In this document: positions 26,131 through 33,712 of the stretch, piece by piece
Layout of the letters: each line of letters begins with the position of its first letter
Position numbering within the stretch: the stretch's first letter is position 1
Source: Gammaproteobacteria bacterium
GTDB taxonomy: Bacteria > Pseudomonadota > Gammaproteobacteria > Steroidobacterales > Woeseiaceae
Assembly (NCBI GenBank): GCA_029862045.1
Contig: JAOTYE010000002.1
Location: 1-64,000 of the forward strand
Length of the DNA stretch: 64,000 nt
Direction: 5' to 3'
Notes under the pieces: generated by a model
Database searches by the model: none
What the model was told of the DNA's origin: nothing
The model's input: the letters and a program-made list of their open reading frames with translations, nothing else
Program-made: the position numbers and the translations under genes

Positions 26131-27348
26131 TTAGCGGGCTGCGCCGTCGTCTATCCACTGCCGAATATCATCGATGACGGTCTGATTCAGTGCCGGTCCA
26201 ATCGGCGGCATCCTGACACCCACCGCCGCCGTGCCTTCGAGCTTCTGGATCAGGTAACTATTATCCGCGTCGCCAGCCGCGACTCTCGAGAGTGCCGGGA
26301 CTTCCAGACTGGAGACACCTACGAGATTAGCGAAACTGGCGTCGGCACTGGTCAGGTCCATGACGGTTGGCAGCACAGCCCCGCCCCCGCTATGACAACC
26401 GGAATTCGAGCACCTGGGAGTAAAGACGCTGGCCTGAATGTCATCGAGCGTCGGGCTACCGACGACCGGTGTCGTGACAGTGAAGATCGCCTCGAAGTCA
26501 CCGCCCTGTGTGCCGTTCCCCGATGGAAATGTGCCCGAAAACTCACCATCGAGCGCATTGGCATCAATGTCCAGGATCATCGAGGCGCCCGATCCCAGCA
26601 ACCGCACACGATAGGTCTCATCCGCGAGCGCAACACCGGTCAGATCAAAGGTCGCGCTCATCGGATTCACCGCTGGTGCCGTTATTGCAGCTGCGTTGAT
26701 TTGCATCTCATTGCCGTCAGCGAATGTACCGTCGCCACCACTTGCCTCGAGGACAAAGGTGTTGGTGTTAATCGTCGAGGCGTCGAGTTGTCTATCGAAC
26801 ATCGCGATAATTTCAGCGGGCGGCGTGGCCAGATCAGCACCCGGCACCGGCGACAGCGAGGTCACCCGAATGGGTGCCGCTGACGGTGCCCTGTCATCGA
26901 TGGCACCGTCAGTGATCCATTGACGAATGACAGCAATGACGGTTTGATCGAGCGCCTGCCCGCCAAATGGCATACGTTCGCCGACCGACGCTGTTCCTTC
27001 GAGTTTCTGAATCAGGTAGCTGATGTCCGGATTGCCAGGGTTAACGCGCATGAGTGCCGCGTTTTCAGAGCTCGCCACACCTACGAGTAGTCCATAACTG
27101 TTCGCATCATCAAGACGCAGGCCTTGTGGCGCGCCGGCTCCGATATGACAACCTGCCGTCGCGCATGTCGGCGTAAATACGTTGGATTGAATCGCGGAGA
27201 AATTTGCCGCAAACGGTGGTGGGGGTGGAGGGGGTGGTGCGTTATTCCCGCCACCGTTGCCGCTTCCGCCGCCGCAGCCGGCGATCAGCCCTGCGACAGA
27301 CAATGAAACCAAAAACCCTCTGACCGAAAATACCGGTTGAATCCTCAT
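26131..27348 (-). CDS. Lipoprotein with two CX4CH cytochrome-like repeats
   Basis: A 405-residue lipoprotein with a lipobox at SVAGLIAGC (Cys25), then a Gly/Asn and poly-Pro linker. Two copies of a domain of about 90 residues lie at roughly 50-150 and 300-405. Each begins with ...SxVFTPxC and carries a C-x4-C-H motif (CATAGCH at 62-68, CSNSGCH near 313-319), and each ends with SYLIQKLEGTAxVGxRMPxxG and IRQWIxDGA. The final Met-Pro is placed like the distal haem ligand of c-type cytochromes. A bacterial Ig/SbsA-like domain (residues about 160-290) separates them. The haem motif has four residues between cysteines, not two. It is probably a periplasm- or surface-facing electron carrier paired with the porin-like gene. 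Confidence 0.85.
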   Translation of the reverse strand: MRIQPVFSVRGFLVSLSVAGLIAGCGGGSGNGGGNNAPPPPPPPPFAANFSAIQSNVFTPTCATAGCHIGAGAPQGLRLDDANSYGLLVGVASSENAALMRVNPGNPDISYLIQKLEGTASVGERMPFGGQALDQTVIAVIRQWITDGAIDDRAPSAAPIRVTSLSPVPGADLATPPAEIIAMFDRQLDASTINTNTFVLEASGGDGTFADGNEMQINAAAITAPAVNPMSATFDLTGVALADETYRVRLLGSGASMILDIDANALDGEFSGTFPSGNGTQGGDFEAIFTVTTPVVGSPTLDDIQASVFTPRCSNSGCHSGGGAVLPTVMDLTSADASFANLVGVSSLEVPALSRVAAGDADNSYLIQKLEGTAAVGVRMPPIGPALNQTVIDDIRQWIDDGAAR

Positions 27349-27539
27349 GTGAATCTCCGCCTAGTTAGTGCATGCAGTTTTTCCGTGAGTGCCGGCAGGG
27401 CCCGAAATGGTTCAATTGGCGGACAAAAAGCGGCGTATTATGTTCAAAAGACTACTGGCGAAAGAATAAATGTTGCTCCATTGAACCTTTCTGTTGGTCC
27501 AATGCCACTAACGTAATGCCTCTCTTTGCCGGCGGTACG

Positions 27540-28121
27540 ATGAATACGCGAACGGATACAAAACTTGGGAGCGTCAACGAGCGGGAGCGCGCCTTGCTGC
27601 GCAGAGTTGCCCTTGAGGATCGGGCGGCGCTGAGTGATCTATATCGAATTTATCAACCGCGGCTCTTTAAATTCGTTTTTCGCCTAACCCATTCGTACAG
27701 CGCTGCCGATGAACTTGCCAACGACATCATGTTGATAGTCTGGCGCAAAGCAGCGACATTTCGCGGTGACTCGAAAGTTTCGACGTGGATCTTCGGCATT
27801 GCGTATCGGCAGACAATGCGACGCGTCTCCCGCAAGACACTGCCGGTATCGTCGAATACAAACATCGATTCTCTGGCAACGAGTAATGAAGGAGAGATAG
27901 AGCGGGAAGACTGGGTGAGGCAGGGGCTGCTTGACCTTCCGCCGGTACAACAGCTGACAGTATTACTCGTTTTCTATCTCGGACTGTCGTACGAAGAAGC
28001 TGCCGAGGTAAGTGAATGCCCTGTGAATACGGTAAAAACTCGGATGTTTCACGCAAGAAAAAAACTAAGGAAGTTGCTTTCAGCTTCCGCCGCTCCAGAA
28101 TCAGATCCGGCTGAGGTTTAG
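27540..28121 (+). CDS. ECF-family RNA polymerase sigma factor
   Basis: A 193-residue sigma-70 family factor. Region 2 (residues about 25-92) has LYRIYQPRLFKFVFRLTHSYSAADELANDIMLIVW-type helices and TFRGDSKVSTWIFGIAYR. Region 4 (about 125-175) has LPPVQQLTVLLVFYLGLSYEEAAEVSECPVNTVKTRMFHARKKL. The start at ATG 27540 was chosen over longer frames because it gives the usual ECF length. It is followed 1 base later by its anti-sigma factor, then by a subtilisin-like protease, all in one operon. The upstream 190 bases, shared with the divergent cytochrome-like lipoprotein, should hold its own promoter, but I could not place boxes with confidence. Confidence 0.93.
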   Translation: MNTRTDTKLGSVNERERALLRRVALEDRAALSDLYRIYQPRLFKFVFRLTHSYSAADELANDIMLIVWRKAATFRGDSKVSTWIFGIAYRQTMRRVSRKTLPVSSNTNIDSLATSNEGEIEREDWVRQGLLDLPPVQQLTVLLVFYLGLSYEEAAEVSECPVNTVKTRMFHARKKLRKLLSASAAPESDPAEV

Positions 28122-28122
28122 A

Positions 28123-28764
28123 ATGAACGATCAGAGTAAACAATTAGGCCACGATGGCGTCGATTTGTTGTTGCCGTGGTACGTGAATGGCACCTTAAGC
28201 TCTGGCGAGCATGAGCGCGCGCAGAATCATATTGAAGCTTGTACCAGTTGCCAGGAGAACGTAGCGTTGCTTGAGAAGGTTCAAGCTGGAGTTCAGCATG
28301 AGTTGGCGACGCCAATTATGCAGTCTCGATTCGATGACTTGCTTGACGCCATCGAGGCGGATTCTGGTGGTGCGGAACATCGCTCATGGCTGCCTGCTCT
28401 GGCGCTGGCGGCGTCAATAACGGCGTTGATCATTGCTGCTACATTGGCCCTAAGTAACAGGATTCCCGAAGTGAACGGACCGACACGTTTTGAAACGGCG
28501 ACCACCGCGGAACAGGCCGCGCCCCTCGACTATGTGATTGCCGTGCAATTTGAAGACCATGTTACGTCGAGCGAACGTGAACGAATTTTGCAGGAAATAG
28601 GCGCGGTTGAAGTTAGTACCGGAAGCGAGGAGAACACATTTCGCGTCGTTGTCCGGTTGCCGGCCACGTCGCTCGAGGGCCTTGAGCGCTATACTCAGGG
28701 GATCGGGGCGCGGAGAGAAGTCAAATCCGCCTCTGTTGTCGCATTACAGCTGCCAATGAGGTGA
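28123..28764 (+). CDS. Anti-sigma factor with periplasmic subtilase-propeptide-like domain
   Basis: This is a 213-residue membrane protein. The N-terminus carries a zinc-type anti-sigma motif, His36-x3-Cys40-x2-Cys43 (HIEACTSC). One membrane helix spans about 88-110 (LPALALAASITALIIAATL). The periplasmic part (135-213) has DYVIAVQFEDHV, two helices and REVKSASVVAL. This pattern is like the I9-type propeptides of subtilases, and the neighbouring protease propeptide ends with a similar DRVESAQPL. It holds the sigma factor at the membrane; the tail may sense or be cut by the protease. Its stop overlaps the GTG start of the protease gene. Confidence 0.87.
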   Translation: MNDQSKQLGHDGVDLLLPWYVNGTLSSGEHERAQNHIEACTSCQENVALLEKVQAGVQHELATPIMQSRFDDLLDAIEADSGGAEHRSWLPALALAASITALIIAATLALSNRIPEVNGPTRFETATTAEQAAPLDYVIAVQFEDHVTSSERERILQEIGAVEVSTGSEENTFRVVVRLPATSLEGLERYTQGIGARREVKSASVVALQLPMR

Positions 28765-30053
28765 ACAGCGTGCGCAGTCGGCTATTTCTTCTGATGTTAT
28801 TGCCGCTGGTATTTTCGTATCCAGCTGCAGCTGACACACGCAGCACGGACCCGATGCGTGACATTCTCGTCACGTTCGATAACAGCGGCGCGCGGGCGTC
28901 CGGTGTTGGTGTAAGTGCTCCCTACCAAAACCGTAAACGGTACTCCCTCTCAGCCAAAGCTCGCCAGCATGCCCGGGCAATAGCGTCCGAGTATGCTCTT
29001 GCAGAAATCGACCATTGGCCCATACGATCTCTGGCCGTCTATTGTTTTGTCTATCGCGTTGCAGAGGATTCAAACCGTGACGCTGTCATCGAGAGACTTA
29101 GGGTCGATGATCGAGTTGAGTCAGCGCAGCCCTTACAGGAATTTGAAACCGGGACTGGCAATGTGGACGCGTACAACGACACGTACGCCGGGCTGCAACA
29201 CGGATTGGTTTCACTCGATGTCATAGAGGCGCATCGTTACTCACGCGGAGGCGGTGTACGGGTGGCGATGATAGATAGTCACGTGGATACGGATCACGAA
29301 GACCTGAGAGGCCAGATCAGCAAAGTTGAGGATTTCGCCGACAGAGCAAAGACTCCTGACGTTAAGCATGGCACGGCAGTTGCGAGCTTGATCGCTGCAA
29401 ACGCTAATAATGCCCGCGGCATTGTCGGTGTGGCTCCCGAAGCTGAGATGGAAATATTCGTATCCTGTTGGGCTGAAGCCGGTGGCGAGGGCGCTGTGTG
29501 CGATAGTTTCACTCTTGCAAAAGCGCTTGACACCATGCTCGATGATCCGCCGCAGATTCTGAACCTGAGCCTCAGGGGGCCGCCTGACCCACTGGTTGAG
29601 CGATTGTTGATCGAGGCCTTTCGTGCTGGCGTAATTATCGTTGCAGCGAGTTCGTCGAATATGAACACAGAGAAGAACTTTCCGGCGAATCTTGATCAGG
29701 TCATAGGCGTTGGTAGTAGCAGTTCTGGCACGCGTTCGTCACCGAAACCGGAGGAGGAAAATCCGTTTTCTGACCTAGTCTATGCGCCAGGAAATGAGAT
29801 TCTGGTCGCAACGCCGGACAACGCCTATGACTTTCGATCTGGGAGCTCTCTTGCGACAGCGCAGGTCAGCGGGGTGGTCGCCCTGTTACTTGCCGTGGCA
29901 CCGGAAATGTCCTTCGATACGGTCAAGTCGTTGCTGTACGAATCGCAGCACGTCGACTACGCTGCCCTGATGACGATCAACGCTTGCATCGTATTACAGC
30001 TCGCCGATCACAGTCGTTCTTGCCATGGACGACTCACTGCATCGGAGCATTAG
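28761..30053 (+). CDS. Exported subtilisin-like (S8) serine protease
   Basis: A 430-residue protease starting at GTG 28761 (GTGA overlap with the anti-sigma stop). A signal peptide ends near YPAAA, and a propeptide of about 100 residues follows (RDILVTFDN to RVESAQPL). The catalytic Asp172 lies in AMIDSHVD, His203 in KHGTAVASLIA and Ser363 in SGSSLATAQVSG. The usual proline after the serine motif is Ala-Gln here, and the oxyanion region AASSSNMN is also not typical. Two cysteines near the C-terminus could form a disulfide. It is the third gene of the sigma/anti-sigma operon and is a candidate for signalling by cutting the anti-sigma factor or for being the output of the system. Confidence 0.9.
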   Translation: MNSVRSRLFLLMLLPLVFSYPAAADTRSTDPMRDILVTFDNSGARASGVGVSAPYQNRKRYSLSAKARQHARAIASEYALAEIDHWPIRSLAVYCFVYRVAEDSNRDAVIERLRVDDRVESAQPLQEFETGTGNVDAYNDTYAGLQHGLVSLDVIEAHRYSRGGGVRVAMIDSHVDTDHEDLRGQISKVEDFADRAKTPDVKHGTAVASLIAANANNARGIVGVAPEAEMEIFVSCWAEAGGEGAVCDSFTLAKALDTMLDDPPQILNLSLRGPPDPLVERLLIEAFRAGVIIVAASSSNMNTEKNFPANLDQVIGVGSSSSGTRSSPKPEEENPFSDLVYAPGNEILVATPDNAYDFRSGSSLATAQVSGVVALLLAVAPEMSFDTVKSLLYESQHVDYAALMTINACIVLQLADHSRSCHGRLTASEH

Positions 30054-30763
30054 AAAGGAAATCTGATACTTAGGGCGACCCTTGCTTTCGCGCGATCCGG
30101 CGTACTAACGATCGGTATGGACCGGCTACTGTCGTGGTAGCGAAGGTCAACATCGATTCTATCGAAGCGCCTTGTAACTCCGGTCTGCCAATAACTGTAG
30201 GCGCTACCTGTCAAAGCGGATGGATCGTAATAACCCAGTCCGGCGCTCAGACTCCAATGGCCCGCGATTGCCCATTCACTGGATATCTCGAGGTTGTGCG
30301 TTTCCTCCCCGCTGTCATAAAGGTCGGGAGAATAGGCATATTCAATCCAGATTCGATCATCGAAATTCGCATTCAATGAGTACTCGATATAGTCGTAGTC
30401 GAAATAAGTGTCCGCACCCGGATACCTATAGGAAACGACATTTGCACCAACAGTCCAGCGACGAGCTACGTCGTAAGTGAAGCCAATATAGTAGTTGGAC
30501 TCGAGATCACGGTGCTGATCCGGACCATTGTGAATATCAACAGTCGATCCCCAGACACCGAAATAGAGTCCGGAGTCGAGGGCAAGCTCGACGCCAAGCT
30601 GCACAGCACCGCTGCTATCGCTTTGCGTTACGCCACGTCTGACGTAATCTGTCGTCAGCAAAGCATAACCGTTCAGATCCGCCGCGTGAACGTCTGCCGA
30701 AACAGCTGCAATCACTAAAAGAACTGCGGTTTGGACCTGGCGGCGGGACTTGTTCAGCACCAA
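30050..30763 (-). CDS. Gcw_chp-type (TIGR02001) outer-membrane protein
   Basis: A 237-residue exported protein with a TTG start (AAGG upstream), a signal peptide ending VHA and then the family hallmark NGYALLTTDYVRRGVTQSDSSGAVQLGVEL. The body has GLYFGVWGS, ESNYYIGFTY and alternating aromatic strands, ending in SIRFPF with a C-terminal Phe, which indicates a small beta barrel. The family is widespread in proteobacteria and its function is unknown. Its last 4 bases overlap the end of the convergent protease gene. Confidence 0.87.
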   Translation of the reverse strand: MVLNKSRRQVQTAVLLVIAAVSADVHAADLNGYALLTTDYVRRGVTQSDSSGAVQLGVELALDSGLYFGVWGSTVDIHNGPDQHRDLESNYYIGFTYDVARRWTVGANVVSYRYPGADTYFDYDYIEYSLNANFDDRIWIEYAYSPDLYDSGEETHNLEISSEWAIAGHWSLSAGLGYYDPSALTGSAYSYWQTGVTRRFDRIDVDLRYHDSSRSIPIVSTPDRAKARVALSIRFPF

Positions 30764-30843
30764 TGAAGACCTTGATGGGGTAACGGTAGACAGATTCTAT
30801 CGCGTCCGCACGAAGAAGGCGTCAGGCACACGCTTTGCGTCTC

Positions 30844-31827
30844 TCAGACTCCGAGCGTGAGTTCCTTTTTATCCAGATCTCGCTGCAGTGAAGCGGCAAG
30901 CATCCGTGACCCCTTCAGGAAAAAGAACCCATAGAAGAAGCCGCTGACCCCACCAGAGACGTGTGCGAGGACATTGACGGCACCGTGATCGTCGGAAGAG
31001 AACAGCTGGTAGATATCGCCGCCGATGTACCAGCCCGCCAGCATCCACCCGGGAACGGCGACCGATCCGAAGATGACGATGACCCAGTAATAACAACGGA
31101 TCTTGCCCCGCGGTAACAGGTAAGCAAAAAGGCCCATCATGCCCATCACGATGCCGGAGAGCCCGAGGGTCCAGTGATGCCCGTCGATCAGTTCGGAAAC
31201 GACCGAGTCGACGACGCCAATAATCAACGAGTTCACGAGAATGAAAGCAACAAAGGCGACCGGGCCGATCAATGCTTCGACGGTTGCCGCAAATGCAAGA
31301 AAGAAAATCAGGTTAAATACTATGTGTCCCCAGCCGCCGTGCGCAAAGCTTGAGGAAATCATGTGCCAAACATTCCACGAGGCCGTGTAGTACGCGAAGT
31401 TGTGATCCGGATCATCGGGTACGATTGAGCGAAAGTAACGCAGCTCGTCAGTCAACATCTGGGTGACGTATTCGCGCGAGTCCTCAGGGCTAAATCCCGA
31501 CAGGGGTTTGAGTCCGCTGACGATGTCCTTGATTTCCTTCGCTTCGTTGTCCGACGTGCTGACGTAGTACATCACCTCACCGCAAAACTGAGCGTTCCTG
31601 AACTCGTCGACACGAGTCATGATAATTTCGGTCAGCCGGCTCTGCGGTTTCATGCAATAGCGCTCGACGGCGTTCTCGAACTGCCGCCAGTCACTTTCCT
31701 GCTTCATAAAGACGCCAAAACATACCAAACAGACGAGCACGGTGAGTACCGGCCAGTGAGGCAATTTGAAATCGGCTTTTACCGGAATGAACATTTGTTG
31801 CAGATTAGCATGTGTCTGAACGGGCAT
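30844..31827 (-). CDS. Rhomboid-family intramembrane serine protease
   Basis: A 327-residue membrane protein. After an N-terminal membrane segment and a soluble region of about 100 residues, it has a rhomboid core with HGGWGHIVFNLIFF (transmembrane helix 2 His-Asn region), catalytic Ser in LGLSGIVMGMMG and catalytic His in LAHVSGGVSGFFYG. These residues form the Ser-His dyad that cuts membrane-spanning substrates. The insert of about 110 residues between the first helix and the core is larger than in GlpG. It is divergent from the thioredoxin-like lipoprotein. Fragments of a second copy remain at 24911-24990. Confidence 0.92.
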   Translation of the reverse strand: MPVQTHANLQQMFIPVKADFKLPHWPVLTVLVCLVCFGVFMKQESDWRQFENAVERYCMKPQSRLTEIIMTRVDEFRNAQFCGEVMYYVSTSDNEAKEIKDIVSGLKPLSGFSPEDSREYVTQMLTDELRYFRSIVPDDPDHNFAYYTASWNVWHMISSSFAHGGWGHIVFNLIFFLAFAATVEALIGPVAFVAFILVNSLIIGVVDSVVSELIDGHHWTLGLSGIVMGMMGLFAYLLPRGKIRCYYWVIVIFGSVAVPGWMLAGWYIGGDIYQLFSSDDHGAVNVLAHVSGGVSGFFYGFFFLKGSRMLAASLQRDLDKKELTLGV

Positions 31828-31971
31828 TCACCGACGTAGTTCTTGATTTACGTGTTTACCGTGCAAATAAACGGCGTTATTCAAAATGAGTCCAATGACG
31901 TTGCAATAATTTCTGTCTTGCACGGGTCTGATCGGGTGACGGCACAGCTTTTAGCAGGACACGATCATCTT

Positions 31972-32529
31972 ATGCGACTACTAGTCATTACTCTTGCACT
32001 TGGCTTGTTCACATCATGCACGGCGTCGGTGGATAGCGCGAACGTTGCCCCGGACTGGTCACTGGTTTCGGCTCAGGGCGAGACGGTTCAACTCAGTCGT
32101 GAGGTGCGGGAGCAACCTACGGTTCTGCTGTTCTGGGCGACCTGGTGCCCCTATTGCAAAGCGTTAATGCCCCATCTGCAGAGCATGCGGCTCGAGTACG
32201 GCGGGAAGATAAAGATTCTCGCAATCAATTTCAGAGAGGAGGGCGATCCCGTTGAGTTTATTCGGCGTGCAGGCTACGACTTCACTGTGCTACCGGACGG
32301 TGATGACGTTGCGGCATCCTATGCAATCTACGGTACGCCCGGCGTTGTCATTGTGGATTCTGACCGGACGATTCGTTTTGACCTGCGCTCGCTACCGAGG
32401 CGAGAGCCACCACGTTCGGACAAGCCTGCGGGTCACAAGAGAAATGCGGCGTATCAAGCACCGTATTGGGCCGCCGAAATTCGAAAAAGCATCGATATTG
32501 TACTGGGCGAGTCGACTCTGTTTGAGTAG
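31972..32529 (+). CDS. TlpA/ResA-like thioredoxin-fold lipoprotein
   Basis: A 185-residue protein. ATG 31972 gives a lipobox signal (VITLALGLFTSC), whereas the longer upstream frame does not look coding. The thioredoxin fold contains LLFWATWCPYCKALMPHL with the redox CPYC pair near residue 63 and the cis-Pro segment IYGTPGVVIVDSD. Family members act on disulfides, often during cytochrome c assembly, in the periplasm. The presence of haem-c proteins nearby fits but does not prove this role. The dipeptidase gene starts 40 bases downstream and may be cotranscribed. Confidence 0.9.
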   Translation: MRLLVITLALGLFTSCTASVDSANVAPDWSLVSAQGETVQLSREVREQPTVLLFWATWCPYCKALMPHLQSMRLEYGGKIKILAINFREEGDPVEFIRRAGYDFTVLPDGDDVAASYAIYGTPGVVIVDSDRTIRFDLRSLPRREPPRSDKPAGHKRNAAYQAPYWAAEIRKSIDIVLGESTLFE

Positions 32530-32569
32530 AGTCATACCGAGTATCCGAATGACTGCCCGGGGCGTTGAT

Positions 32570-33664
32570 ATGCGACCACCCAAAGCTGCGCTATTACTAC
32601 TGGTAGTGACTGTGCTCACAGCTTGTGAGTCCACTCCGACCCTGGAAACGGATCCGGATCCGAGGATTGTTGCGATACATGAGCACGCGGTATTCGCGGA
32701 TATGCACGCGCATCCCAGTCGATTTCATCGTGAAAATATCGAATCGATAACGGCCGCAGAGATCGAGGTCTATCGCAGGAGCACGATCGACCTCGTCGTC
32801 GCCAATATCAGCAGCGACATGGCGTTTGATGGCGCGTACGTGAATCGCGACGGCACGGAAGTCAAAGAGGGTGAGTACAAGCCAGCACCGGGCGAAGCGT
32901 ATGCATTGTCCGCCGACCGGCTTGCGAGGCTGCAGAAGACATTCGAACTCGGCTACGCGGTGCACGCGGATACACCCGCTGACGTACTTGCCGCACGTAA
33001 AAATAACGATGTGGCCATCATGCCTGCGCTCGAAGGTGCCGATGCACTGGAAGGCAATATCGAGAATCTTTACAAGATGCATGATGACGGCTTGCGGTTG
33101 CTGCAATTAATTCACTTCCGCAATAACGAACTGGGTCATACGCAAACCTGGCCGTATTCGCCTGGCGGCCTGACGGAGTTCGGCCGAGAGGTAGTGAGAG
33201 AGGCCAATCGACTCGGCATCGTCATTGATATGGCACACGCAAATAACGAGACCATGATGGATGTGCTCGAATTGTCGAGGCACCCCGTGATTTTCAGCCA
33301 TGGTGGTGTGCGCGAATTTACCGATCACGACCGGGCAGTGACCGACGAGCAGATCCGGGCGATAGCAGAAAACGGTGGTGCGGTCGGCATCTGGCCGCAT
33401 GGCCGGCACATCTCGACGGTCGCGGAGATGGTCGATTACATTGAACACGTAATAAAGATCGGAGGCATCGACCACGTGGGCATTGGCTCTGACCTTAGAG
33501 GTATTTCCCGCTATGTAATAGGGTTCGATGAGGAAGCGAACTTCCACGCGATTGCCGAAGAACTGCTGCGACGCGGCTATAGCGACAGCGATGTCGGCAA
33601 AGTCATGGGCGGAAACTTCTTCCGCATTTGGCAGACGGTGTCAGGATCTGGTAATCAGGGGTGA
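32570..33664 (+). CDS. Membrane dipeptidase (M19, renal dipeptidase family) lipoprotein
   Basis: A 364-residue enzyme with a lipobox at LLLLVVTVLTAC (start ATG 32570; ATG 32549 is an in-frame alternative). The M19 barrel is complete, with DMHAHPSRF (first two zinc ligands), MPALEGADAL (bridging Glu), MAHANNETM and IFSHGGVREF (His ligands) and GIGSDLRG with the catalytic Asp. It cleaves dipeptides, including those with C-terminal D-residues, on the periplasmic side. With the M1, M14, S8 and DUF885 enzymes it adds to the concentration of exported peptidases in this window. Confidence 0.93.
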   Translation: MRPPKAALLLLVVTVLTACESTPTLETDPDPRIVAIHEHAVFADMHAHPSRFHRENIESITAAEIEVYRRSTIDLVVANISSDMAFDGAYVNRDGTEVKEGEYKPAPGEAYALSADRLARLQKTFELGYAVHADTPADVLAARKNNDVAIMPALEGADALEGNIENLYKMHDDGLRLLQLIHFRNNELGHTQTWPYSPGGLTEFGREVVREANRLGIVIDMAHANNETMMDVLELSRHPVIFSHGGVREFTDHDRAVTDEQIRAIAENGGAVGIWPHGRHISTVAEMVDYIEHVIKIGGIDHVGIGSDLRGISRYVIGFDEEANFHAIAEELLRRGYSDSDVGKVMGGNFFRIWQTVSGSGNQG

Positions 33665-33712
33665 TCTCAACGGCAACTGACTTGGATTTTGAGAGATCCG
33701 TGTCAGACCCAA

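Noticed and set aside
26113-26883. 256-codon rightward frame
   Set aside because: Antisense to the CX4CH lipoprotein gene, which has a lipobox and repeated domains.
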